NCBI GenBank assembly: GCA_937995505.1
Contig: CALKJV010000077.1
Span: 1 to 25,688, forward strand
Reading direction: 5' to 3'
Source of the DNA: an uncultured Bacteroidia bacterium
Lineage (GTDB): Bacteria > Bacteroidota > Bacteroidia > SpSt-205
Length of the DNA stretch: 25,688 bases
Position numbers and translations under genes: made by a program. The notes under the pieces were generated by a model. The model was not told the DNA's origin. It ran no database searches and was given only the letters and a program-made list of their open reading frames with translations. This document shows, in pieces, positions 15,858 through 22,385 of the stretch (positions are counted from its first letter, which is position 1; each line of letters starts with the position of its first letter).

Positions 15858-16663
15858 AGTACGACGGATGGTCTATCTATGAAGAGCCCCAGATTGCCCG
15901 CATACAAGCGGCCGCCGATATCTTGAGTCGGCTTTTTGGGTTTTTAGCACCGAAAGTGCAACCGGGGATAGCTACCGCCGAGCTGGATGCTTTGGCCGAA
16001 GGGTTTATCCGAGCAGAGGGAGCTGAACCCGCCTTCAAAGGATATAAGCCGCCTTTTGAAGATGCGGAGTATCCCGCTACTCTGTGCATTTCAGTAGATG
16101 ATGAGATCGTACACGGTCTCCCAGCTCCAGATAAGGTGCTGCAGGCTGGGCAAATCGTATCCATAGATTGCGGGGTGTGCTTAGAGGGATTTCATGCGGA
16201 TATGGCCTATACATTTGCCGTAGGCGAGGTTTCCCCTCCGGTACAACGGCTCCTGTGGGTAACCCAAGAAGCCCTGCGCCGGGGGATCGCCCAAGCGAAA
16301 GCCGGTGCTTACATAGGAGACATTGGTAATGCTATCTACACCTTCGTAAAAAGTTATACCTTTGCGGTCGCCGAACAGCTTACAGGACACGGAGTAGGAG
16401 AAGCTATGCATATGCCGCCTGATATTCCTAATATCGGCCGCCCGGGGAAGGGGTATCGTCTCCCGGTAGGCTTAGTGATAGCCATAGAGCCCATGGTGCA
16501 CATGGGCTCAGGTCGAATTCGTAAAGGGGAAGACGGCTGGGTCATACGCACCCGAGATGGATCTTTGGCAGCGCATTTTGAGCATACGGTCGTCGTAGAG
16601 GCTAAAGCGGCGCGTCCACTCACTTCGTTTGAACCCATTCGTAAAGCCCTGGCCCATGCCTAA
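15854..16663 (+). CDS. map: Methionine aminopeptidase, type I
   Basis: This cytosolic metalloenzyme removes the initiator Met from new proteins. The 269 residues hold the catalytic His in VHGLP (His87) and the five metal ligands: Asp105 (SIDCG), Asp116 (HADMA), His179 (GHGVG), Glu212 (IEPM) and Glu243 (FEHT). It has no N-terminal zinc-finger extension. The start overlaps secY as ATGA and the end overlaps infA by 8 bases. Its position next to secY and infA ties nascent-chain processing to ribosome production. Confidence 0.97.
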   Translation: MKYDGWSIYEEPQIARIQAAADILSRLFGFLAPKVQPGIATAELDALAEGFIRAEGAEPAFKGYKPPFEDAEYPATLCISVDDEIVHGLPAPDKVLQAGQIVSIDCGVCLEGFHADMAYTFAVGEVSPPVQRLLWVTQEALRRGIAQAKAGAYIGDIGNAIYTFVKSYTFAVAEQLTGHGVGEAMHMPPDIPNIGRPGKGYRLPVGLVIAIEPMVHMGSGRIRKGEDGWVIRTRDGSLAAHFEHTVVVEAKAARPLTSFEPIRKALAHA

Positions 16664-16874
16664 GGACGACTTTATTCGGCTGGATGGCACGATTGAGGAA
16701 TCTCTCCCCAATGCTATGTTCCGAGTAAGGCTGGAAAATGGCCACCTCATCTTAGCCCACATATCGGGGAAGATGCGCAAGTATTTTATTCGGATTTTCC
16801 CTGGGGATAAGGTTACCGTGGAAATATCTCCGTATGACCTCACCAAAGGCCGAATCATCTACCGATATAAGTAA
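16656..16874 (+). CDS. infA: Translation initiation factor IF-1
   Basis: IF-1 binds the A site of the 30S subunit during initiation. The 72-residue OB-fold protein starts MPKDDFIRLDGTIEESLPNA and contains FRVRLENGHLILAHISGKMRK and RIFPGDKVTVEISPYDLTKGRI. I chose the ATG at 16656, inside the last codons of map; the frame opens 9 codons earlier but those residues do not belong to the family. It is followed by the longest gap in the superoperon (47 bases). Confidence 0.96.
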   Translation: MPKDDFIRLDGTIEESLPNAMFRVRLENGHLILAHISGKMRKYFIRIFPGDKVTVEISPYDLTKGRIIYRYK

Positions 16875-16877
16875 TCC

Positions 16878-16925
16878 ATGAGACACGCTATCGCACAGAA
16901 ACTCTCTACATTGCAATACTTATGA
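16878..16925 (+). other. Possible 15-codon ORF between infA and rpmJ
   Basis: An ATG at 16878, three bases after the infA stop, opens a 15-codon frame whose TGA overlaps the rpmJ ATG as ATGA. It fills the only sizeable gap in the ribosomal gene run. It may be a translated bridge that lets ribosomes reach rpmJ, or chance. The peptide resembles nothing I know. Confidence 0.2.
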
Positions 16926-17038
16926 AAGTCAAAGCATCTGTACGCAAGCGCAGCAGTGACTGCATCGTGGTACGCCGTAAAGGGCGTATCTACATCATCA
17001 ATAAGAAGAACCCTAAACTCAAACAGCGGCAGGGGTAA
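16922..17038 (+). CDS. rpmJ: 50S ribosomal protein L36 (zinc-independent form)
   Basis: L36 (bL36) is the smallest 50S protein. The 38-codon frame reads MKVKASVRKRSSDCIVVRR and ends KKNPKLKQRQG, which is unmistakable. Only one of the usual zinc ligands (a single Cys) remains, so this is the C-minus form that does not bind zinc. It was found by reading the gap between infA and rpsM; it lies one base before the rpsM start. Confidence 0.96.
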   Translation: MKVKASVRKRSSDCIVVRRKGRIYIINKKNPKLKQRQG

Positions 17039-17039
17039 T

Positions 17040-17420
17040 ATGGCACGGGTAGCTGGAGTAGATTTGCCGAGGAATAAACCTGGGTTTATTGCCTTGCGTA
17101 CAATTTATGGCATCGGGCGCAGTAATGCGTGGGAGGTGTTGGCTAAGGCCGAAATTGAGCCTCGCAAGCGGGTATCCGAATGGAATGAGGAAGAGGTAGC
17201 CCGTCTGCGAGCCATCTTGGAGCAGGAGTATACGGTAGAGGGCCAGCTCCGAGCCGAAGTGCAAATGAATATTCGGCGGCTGATAGAGATTGGCTCGTAC
17301 CGCGGGATGCGGCACAAGCTTGGCCTGCCTGTTCGCGGGCAGCGTACCCGCACCAATGCCCGTACCCGAAAAGGTCGGCGTAAAACCGTCGCAGGTAAAA
17401 AGAAAGCACCTAGAAAGTAA
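17040..17420 (+). CDS. rpsM: 30S ribosomal protein S13
   Basis: S13 (uS13) forms bridges from the 30S head to the large subunit. The 126 residues start MARVAGVDLPRNKPGFIALRTIYGIG and end with GSYRGMRHKLGLPVRGQRTRTNARTRKG, both invariant, followed by a basic tail. The ATG at 17040 is one base after the rpmJ stop; the longer open frame upstream is rpmJ in a different reading frame. It opens the alpha group, with no space for the S4-binding pseudoknot known from E. coli. Confidence 0.97.
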   Translation: MARVAGVDLPRNKPGFIALRTIYGIGRSNAWEVLAKAEIEPRKRVSEWNEEEVARLRAILEQEYTVEGQLRAEVQMNIRRLIEIGSYRGMRHKLGLPVRGQRTRTNARTRKGRRKTVAGKKKAPRK

Positions 17421-17426
17421 TCGTAT

Positions 17427-17813
17427 ATGGCGGATAAGAAAGGCAGAGCAAAAAAGAAGCTCAAAGTCGCTCCGGAGGGGCGCGTGTATATTCAGGCCAC
17501 CTTCAATAATATCATTGTTACCTTTACGGATGCCGCAGGGAATTCTATATCTTGGAGCTCAGCAGGAAAGTCGGGTTTCCGCGGGTCTAAGAAGAATACC
17601 CCTTATGCAGGGCAGGTGGCGGCTCAGGCGGCTGCAGCGGTGGCCTATGAGGCGGGATTGCGCTTCGTGGATGCTTACCTCAAAGGTACAGGTTCTGGTC
17701 GGGAAGCAGCCCTCCTCGCGATTGAGTCGGCTGGTATCCAGGTGCGCAGCATAAAAGACATTACGCCTATCCCGCATAACGGCTGTCGGCCTCCTAAACC
17801 CAGACGCGTGTAA
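17427..17813 (+). CDS. rpsK: 30S ribosomal protein S11
   Basis: S11 (uS11) is on the 30S platform near the mRNA exit and the anti-Shine-Dalgarno region. The 128 residues have VYIQATFNNIIVTFTDAAGNSISWSSAGKSGFRGSKK and end with DITPIPHNGCRPPKPRRV, the universal S11 C-terminus. It is 6 bases after rpsM and 2 before rpsD. Confidence 0.97.
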   Translation: MADKKGRAKKKLKVAPEGRVYIQATFNNIIVTFTDAAGNSISWSSAGKSGFRGSKKNTPYAGQVAAQAAAAVAYEAGLRFVDAYLKGTGSGREAALLAIESAGIQVRSIKDITPIPHNGCRPPKPRRV

Positions 17814-17815
17814 CT

Positions 17816-18424
17816 ATGGCTCGTCATACTGGTCCTCGTCAGAAAGTCGCTCGCCGTTTTGGGGAGCCCTTGTTTGGGCCGAGTCGGGCGCTCTCTCGTA
17901 AAAATTACGCCCCGGGCATCCACGGTCGCTTCAAGCGCTCCAATAAAATGAGCGAGTATGGTCGCCAGCTTATGGAAAAGCAAAAGGTCAAGGCGATTTA
18001 CGGAGTACTGGAACGGCAGTTTCGACGCTTTTTTGAGGAAGCCGCCCGCATGAAGGGAAATACAGGCGAAAATCTCCTGCAGCTGCTTGAGCGTAGGCTG
18101 GATAACGTAGTGTATCGGATGGGGTTTGCCCGCACGCGGGCAGGGGCTCGGCAGCTCGTGAGCCACGGCCATATTCTCGTCAATCAGAAGCCCGTGAATA
18201 TTCCCTCTTACCTGGTCAGCCCTGGTGATACCATTTCCCTTACTCCCAAAGCCCAAGCCAAAGAGGTTCTCACTAAACCTTTCCAAGAGCAAGGCCGTAG
18301 CAAGTACAGCTGGCTAGAAGTCCGCAAGGCTGACTACGCAGGTACTTTCCTGTATGTGCCTGCTCGGGCCGAGATCCCGGAGAACATCCAAGAACGCTTC
18401 ATCGTAGAATTGTATTCCAAATAA
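17816..18424 (+). CDS. rpsD: 30S ribosomal protein S4 (zinc-independent form)
   Basis: S4 (uS4) starts 30S body assembly and in E. coli represses the alpha operon. The 202 residues lack the N-terminal zinc Cys cluster. The S4 RNA-binding domain is at about residues 90-155, with LLERRLDNVVYRMGFARTRAGARQLVSHGHILVN. The C-terminus WLEVRKADYAGTFLYVPARAEIPENIQERFIVELYSK is standard. It follows rpsK by 2 bases and precedes rpoA by 3. Confidence 0.97.
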   Translation: MARHTGPRQKVARRFGEPLFGPSRALSRKNYAPGIHGRFKRSNKMSEYGRQLMEKQKVKAIYGVLERQFRRFFEEAARMKGNTGENLLQLLERRLDNVVYRMGFARTRAGARQLVSHGHILVNQKPVNIPSYLVSPGDTISLTPKAQAKEVLTKPFQEQGRSKYSWLEVRKADYAGTFLYVPARAEIPENIQERFIVELYSK

Positions 18425-18427
18425 GCC

Positions 18428-19432
18428 ATGACGAAGGTCCTTTCAGCACCGCTAGTTTTGCCCCAGTCATTTGAGACTATAGAAGAGACCCGATACATCG
18501 GAAAGTATCTTCTGCGCCCCCTCGAGCCCGGCTATGGTGTCACGGTAGGAAATGCGCTCCGCAGAGTGCTACTCTCTTCTATAGAGGGGTATGCTATCTA
18601 CTCGCTTAAGATTCCAGGGGTTTTGCATGAGTTTAGCACTATTCCTGGCGTTATAGAGGACACGATTGATATCGTTCTCAACCTCAAGCAGGTCGCCCTT
18701 CGGCCGAAGGCGTCGGATGCACCCGCTCGCATCTTTGTAGAAGTTCGGCAGAAAGAAGTTCTAACAGCAGGAGATTTGGCGCACCTCGCACATAGCTACG
18801 ATGTGGCCAATCCCGACCTTGTGGTTATGCATTTAGATCCAGAAGCGGTAGTTCAAATGGAGCTGGGTATCGCTCGGGGACGAGGCTATCGCTTAGCTGA
18901 GGAGAATAAGCTGCTTCTCAAAGACTCCCTCGACCTACATGAGATTGTGTTAGATACGAGCTTTTCGCCCGTTATTCGAGTGGTTCCTCGGGTAGAGACT
19001 ATTCTCTACCGAGAGCGGGCAGACTATGAGCAGCTGCTCCTGGAAATAGAAACTAAAGGTAATATCACGCCGCGAGAGGCCCTCCAAGAAGCTACTCGCA
19101 TTCTACTGGAGCATTTTAGTCGCTTCCTCGCAGGAGAAATGTCCCAGGCTGCCTCGGCCCGTTGGTACAGCACTGCGGCAGATCCAGCAATCCTCCAGAC
19201 ACTCCAAACGCCCATTGAAGAGCTAGAACTGGGTCTTACAGCCACGGCCTTCAATTCGCTGCGCAACCGAGGGGTTACGCGCCTGATTGACCTCGTCCAG
19301 CTTAAGCCTGGCGACTTAGAGAAGCACCGCGGGATTGGCAAAGAAACCGTAGAGCGCATCCAAAATATCCTACAAAAGCGAGGACTTAGCCTCGGTATGG
19401 ATGTATCTGCGTATAAAGCCCTTCTTTCGTAA
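18428..19432 (+). CDS. rpoA: DNA-directed RNA polymerase subunit alpha
   Basis: The alpha subunit dimerises to scaffold RNA polymerase. The 334 residues are full length. The N-terminal domain has YGVTVGNALRRVLLSSIEGYAI and HEFSTIPGVIEDTIDIVLNLK; a linker near 240-262 leads to the C-terminal domain (263-325), which ends RGLSLGMD. In the C-terminal domain the residue aligning with E. coli Arg265 is Thr273 and that aligning with Lys298 is Glu306, while Asn268 and Gly296 are kept (Asn276, Gly304). Those lost residues make the main minor-groove contacts to UP elements, so DNA binding by this domain may differ. A two-residue length difference just before this stretch makes the alignment slightly less certain. 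Confidence 0.97.
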   Translation: MTKVLSAPLVLPQSFETIEETRYIGKYLLRPLEPGYGVTVGNALRRVLLSSIEGYAIYSLKIPGVLHEFSTIPGVIEDTIDIVLNLKQVALRPKASDAPARIFVEVRQKEVLTAGDLAHLAHSYDVANPDLVVMHLDPEAVVQMELGIARGRGYRLAEENKLLLKDSLDLHEIVLDTSFSPVIRVVPRVETILYRERADYEQLLLEIETKGNITPREALQEATRILLEHFSRFLAGEMSQAASARWYSTAADPAILQTLQTPIEELELGLTATAFNSLRNRGVTRLIDLVQLKPGDLEKHRGIGKETVERIQNILQKRGLSLGMDVSAYKALLS

Positions 19433-19438
19433 AAAGCT

Positions 19439-19864
19439 ATGCGTCACGGAGATACTATCAATAACTTAGGCCGCAAAAAGGCCCACCGAAAAGCCCTCCT
19501 GAGAAACCTCGCCCTATCTCTCATCCAGCATAAGCGCCTCATCACTACCTTAGCAAAGGCGAAAGCTTTGCGAAGGTACATTGAGCCCCTCCTCACTCGG
19601 GCTAAGGTAGATACCCAGCACAATCGCCGGGTACTTTTCTCGTACTTACAGCATAAAGATGCTATCAAAGAGCTGTACAGCACGATAGCGCCGGCGATTG
19701 CAGAGCGTCCAGGGGGCTACACCCGCGTGCTCAAGCTAGGCCCGCGCCACGGGGATGGCGCCGAAATAGCCCTTATAGAGCTAGTGGACTTCAACCCTCA
19801 CCTTGCAGGCCAATCCCTCTCCCGCACGAAAGGCACGCGTCGCCGCAGAAAGCGCAACCTCTAA
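19439..19864 (+). CDS. rplQ: 50S ribosomal protein L17
   Basis: L17 (bL17) lies near the tunnel exit. The 141 residues start MRHGDTINNLGRKKAHRKALLRNLALSLI and contain TTLAKAKALRRYIEPLLTRAK and GGYTRVLKLGPRHGDGAEIALIELVDF. It is the last protein gene of the superoperon, with a 25-base gap to tRNA-Thr and no hairpin terminator that I can see. Confidence 0.97.
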   Translation: MRHGDTINNLGRKKAHRKALLRNLALSLIQHKRLITTLAKAKALRRYIEPLLTRAKVDTQHNRRVLFSYLQHKDAIKELYSTIAPAIAERPGGYTRVLKLGPRHGDGAEIALIELVDFNPHLAGQSLSRTKGTRRRRKRNL

Positions 19865-19889
19865 TACTGCCAGGGCTTCCGTCGGATAC

Positions 19890-19961
19890 GCCCCCTTAGC
19901 TCAGCGGTAGAGCAACTGATTTGTAATCAGTAGGTCGGCGGTTCGAATCCGTCAGGGGGCT
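19890..19961 (+). tRNA. tRNA-Thr (anticodon UGU)
   Basis: All arms fold cleanly over 72 bases: acceptor GCCCCCT (19890-19896) with AGGGGGC (19954-19960), D arm GCTC/GAGC, anticodon stem ACTGA/TCAGT around the loop TTTGTAA with anticodon TGT at 19922-19924, and T arm GGCGG/CCGTC with loop TTCGAAT. The anticodon reads ACA, giving threonine. The discriminator base is T and CCA is not encoded. It follows rplQ by 25 bases and is probably processed from the ribosomal transcript. Confidence 0.95.
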
Positions 19962-19963
19962 CG

Positions 19964-20512
19964 CTACGCCGTACCAAAAACATAATCCCACCATCGGACA
20001 GTAACCCCATAATATCGGTTCGGTTCTTTGTAATGGTGGAGGTAGTGGTGTCTCCACAGCTTACGCAGAAAGCGAAAAGGTGGTACCGGCCGTACATGCA
20101 TCAGGTAATGTAGAGTTTCGTAGCCTAAGTATCCCACCCCTATGCCTGCATATACCGCCCCCATGATAGGGTGGCCTTGAGCTATTAGCCAAAGAAGGCC
20201 CCAAAATAGGGCTGCTATGGGCAGAGAAAGCCACAAGCTAGTTATGATGCGCTCGGGGTCTTGAGGAACTCGGTGATGATCCCAGTGAATGTCGTATTTG
20301 TGAGCTGCAGGGGCCCCTGGGGGTTCGTGAAAGCCCCACCGATGAAGGAGGTACTCAAAAAAAGTCCAAAACACCCAGCCTCCCCCACCCGCTAAAACTA
20401 CCCATGGCCACTCCATCGCTTTTAGCGCCCACGCTAAATGCACGCTTACCAAAACCGTATACACCCCGTACGCGAGAAGTAGTTTAGGGGTCACTGGCAA
20501 GGGCTTACGCAT
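19964..20512 (-). CDS. Fatty acid 2-hydroxylase-like membrane di-iron hydroxylase
   Basis: This 182-residue protein belongs to the fatty acid hydroxylase / sterol desaturase superfamily. Histidine clusters that should hold two irons are HRWGFH (57-62), HWDHH (76-80), HYLMH (135-139) and HHYLHH (155-160), followed by GVTVRWWDYVFGT, which closely resembles the C-terminus of FA2H/Scs7 enzymes that hydroxylate the fatty acid of sphingolipids at C2. There are about four hydrophobic segments (roughly 9-30, 36-55, 94-112 and 115-134). It lacks a fused cytochrome b5 domain. Substrate is inferred, not shown; a carotenoid or other lipid is possible. It converges on tRNA-Thr with only 2 bases between its stop and the tRNA, and is divergent from mqnC. 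Confidence 0.85.
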   Translation of the reverse strand: MRKPLPVTPKLLLAYGVYTVLVSVHLAWALKAMEWPWVVLAGGGGWVFWTFFEYLLHRWGFHEPPGAPAAHKYDIHWDHHRVPQDPERIITSLWLSLPIAALFWGLLWLIAQGHPIMGAVYAGIGVGYLGYETLHYLMHVRPVPPFRFLRKLWRHHYLHHYKEPNRYYGVTVRWWDYVFGTA

Positions 20513-20533
20513 GTCGCTAAGATAAGCAGTTTG

Positions 20534-20541
20534 TAATTTTG
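20534..20541 (+). promoter_or_regulatory. Possible -7 promoter element of mqnC
   Basis: TAATTTTG matches the Bacteroidota -7 consensus TAnnTTTG and ends 12 bases before the mqnC GTG, the same distance as at rpsL. I see no clear TTTG about 18-20 bases further upstream, so support is partial. It lies in the 40-base gap between mqnC and the divergent hydroxylase gene. Confidence 0.4.
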
Positions 20542-20552
20542 TTTGTAGCCTT

Positions 20553-21662
20553 GTGGAAAAGCTTATATCCTTACTGCGGCGAGCGTTAGCGGGGGAGTTC
20601 CTTACCGCAGAAGAGGGACTTCAGCTGTATCACGAAGCGCCGCTGCCGATGCTCATGGCTTATGCCCATGCCCTTCGCCTACGCCTCAAAGCTGACACCG
20701 CGCAGGTAGTCACGTGGCAGATTGACCGCAATGTCAATACTACCAATATCTGCGTAGCCAACTGCAAGTTTTGTAACTTCTTTCGTCCCCCGGGCCATAA
20801 AGAAGGGTACATCACCGATGATAAGACCTACCGCCAAAAGATTGAAGAGACCCTTGCCTTAGGGGGTGACCAGCTGCTCTTGCAAGGCGGGCACCACCCG
20901 GACTTAGGCATAGAATATTACGAATCCCTCTTCCGAAAGCTCAAAAGCTGGTATCCTCAGCTGCGCCTACATGCGCTCAGCCCTTCGGAGATTGTGTACA
21001 TCTGCGAAAAAGATGGGCTTCCTTATGAAGAAGCGCTTGTACGGCTTCGGGCGGCGGGGCTTAACTCGCTGCCCGGCGCAGGGGCGGAGATCCTCGTGGA
21101 CCGGGTACGCCGTCTAATCTCTGCAGGCAAATGTACCGCTGACCAGTGGCTGGAGGTCATGCGTACCGCCCATCGCCTGGGCATCCCTACCAGCGCTACG
21201 ATGATGTTTGGGCATGTAGAGACTGTAGCCGAACGCATGGAACACCTAATCAAGATCCGTACCCTGCAAAGCGAAAAACCCGAAGGATCGCTCGGCTTTA
21301 CCGCATTTATTTTATGGCCATTTCAGGATGAGGGCACGAAGCTCAAAAGGGTACGTGGTGTGCGTAACCAAGTTACAGCTCATGAGTATGTGCGTATGCT
21401 GGCGCTTTCTCGGCTCATGTTGCCCAATATCCCTAATATCCAAGTCTCATGGCTCACGGTAGGGCCAGAGATTGCGCAGGTGTGCCTGCATGCAGGCGCA
21501 AATGATATGGGTTCTATCATGATTGAGGAGAATGTCGTATCTGCGGCTGGGGCTCGGTATCGGTTTACGGCACAGGAGATTCAACGGGTGATTCGGGAAG
21601 CGGGGTTTGAGCCTCGCTTGCGGGACCAGCTGTATCGCTTTCGCGAAGGGGTCGCCAATTAG
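20553..21662 (+). CDS. mqnC: Cyclic dehypoxanthinyl futalosine synthase (radical SAM)
   Basis: MqnC catalyses the radical cyclisation of dehypoxanthinyl futalosine in the futalosine pathway to menaquinone. The 369-residue protein has the radical-SAM cluster CVANCKFC (Cys67, Cys71, Cys74). Stretches such as GGDQLLLQGGHHPDLGIEYY, LNSLPGAGAEILVDRVRR, ATMMFGHVET, ILWPFQ and GANDMGSIMIEENVVSAAGA point to MqnC rather than the related MqnE, which has a different sequence at the WPFQ and GANDMG positions. The start is a GTG. No other mqn genes are in the window. Its last 98 bases overlap, on the opposite strand, the end of the DUF2490-like gene. Confidence 0.9.
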   Translation: MEKLISLLRRALAGEFLTAEEGLQLYHEAPLPMLMAYAHALRLRLKADTAQVVTWQIDRNVNTTNICVANCKFCNFFRPPGHKEGYITDDKTYRQKIEETLALGGDQLLLQGGHHPDLGIEYYESLFRKLKSWYPQLRLHALSPSEIVYICEKDGLPYEEALVRLRAAGLNSLPGAGAEILVDRVRRLISAGKCTADQWLEVMRTAHRLGIPTSATMMFGHVETVAERMEHLIKIRTLQSEKPEGSLGFTAFILWPFQDEGTKLKRVRGVRNQVTAHEYVRMLALSRLMLPNIPNIQVSWLTVGPEIAQVCLHAGANDMGSIMIEENVVSAAGARYRFTAQEIQRVIREAGFEPRLRDQLYRFREGVAN

Positions 21663-22293
21663 GCCAGTCTATTCGCCAACGTACGCCCAGCCATAGGCGG
21701 TGGCCAGGTAGCCGCCCGGGCCGAGAAAGGTTCAAATAGCCTACTTCAATAAACCACGGGCTTTTCCGAGGGTAGCTTATGTAGAGCCATAGACGATTTT
21801 GCCGAAGCTCCCAGAAGCTCGGCCTGGCTACAGGATGGTAGAGCCAAATCGCCTCGTGCATGAGATTGAGGTAAAGCCGCCCAATCGGCCAGCGATAGCG
21901 AGAAAACGGACGAAATCCTATCTCTGCAAAGCGACCATTTACCCACCGCTCCTCTAGCGTGAAGCGTAACAAAACCTGCTGCTCCGAGAAAAAAGTAGAT
22001 CGCCACCGCTGAAGGAAGTGGACCTGCTGGCGCGCAAGAGGCCGATAAAAGTGCCCATCTACTAACCCTAAAAAGACCATATGCTGTGGATGGAAACGGT
22101 AGCCAAGTAAGCCCACCGCTACCATAGCCTCCCAGTCGCTTTGCACGAAACGAGGCTGGCTGACCCCAAAAAAATGCCACCGCTGCCCCCGATCCAGGGG
22201 TAGCATAATCTGTTGTAAAGTCCACATGCCCGTAGAAGGACTCTGCCCAAAGCCAAAGGGTAGGCCCACTAGAACCCAAAGCCTCCACCGCAC
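21565..22293 (-). CDS. DUF2490-like outer-membrane barrel protein (copy A)
   Basis: No specific function is known to me. The protein looks like an outer-membrane beta barrel of the DUF2490 type: an N-terminal hydrophobic signal (MRWRLWVLVGLPFGFGQ), alternating aromatic strands, FTLEERW, and WFIEVGYLNLSRP followed by GHRLWLGVRW. It is clearly related to the next gene upstream. The GTG at 22293 gives about 242 residues with a tidy signal peptide; a GTG at 22299 or a TTG at 22332 are alternatives. After the barrel-closing strand there is a Pro/Glu/Ser-rich tail of some 30 residues absent from copy B. Its DNA runs antisense through the 3' end of mqnC. It is the last gene of the minus-strand set. 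Confidence 0.7.
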   Translation of the reverse strand: MRWRLWVLVGLPFGFGQSPSTGMWTLQQIMLPLDRGQRWHFFGVSQPRFVQSDWEAMVAVGLLGYRFHPQHMVFLGLVDGHFYRPLARQQVHFLQRWRSTFFSEQQVLLRFTLEERWVNGRFAEIGFRPFSRYRWPIGRLYLNLMHEAIWLYHPVARPSFWELRQNRLWLYISYPRKSPWFIEVGYLNLSRPGRLPGHRLWLGVRWRIDWPNWRPLRESDTAGPASEAQTPLPESPVESPVP

Positions 22294-22298
22294 GGGCA

Positions 22299-22306
22299 CA
22301 AAGGTA
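22299..22306 (-). promoter_or_regulatory. Possible -7 promoter element before DUF2490-like copy A
   Basis: On the minus strand TACCTTTG occupies 22306 to 22299, identical to the -7 element of rpsL, with a TTG 23 bases upstream. The spacing is at the upper limit of what this promoter type uses. If real, translation must begin downstream, for example at the GTG at 22293, on a nearly leaderless message. Confidence 0.35.
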
Positions 22307-22385
22307 GGAGAGCGAGAGAAATTTTTGTGCAATTTGTTGCAAAAATGTAGATGGCTCGGATAGCCTCGGAGAGACTTCTAGCAGG

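Noticed and set aside
16357..16364. TACCTTTG inside map, resembling a -7 promoter element
   Set aside because: It encodes part of a conserved stretch of Map and has no TTTG at a suitable distance upstream. I treat it as chance.
19865..19889. Terminator after rplQ
   Set aside because: No stem followed by a T-run is present in the 25 bases before the tRNA.
20513..20552. Minus-strand promoter for the hydroxylase gene (TATCTTAG)
   Set aside because: It differs from TAnnTTTG at one position, ends only 5 bases before the ATG and has no -33 partner.
21746..22342. 198-codon minus-strand frame overlapping DUF2490-like copy A in another frame
   Set aside because: It lacks the paralogue motifs shared with copy B and shows no recognisable domain, so copy A is the real gene.
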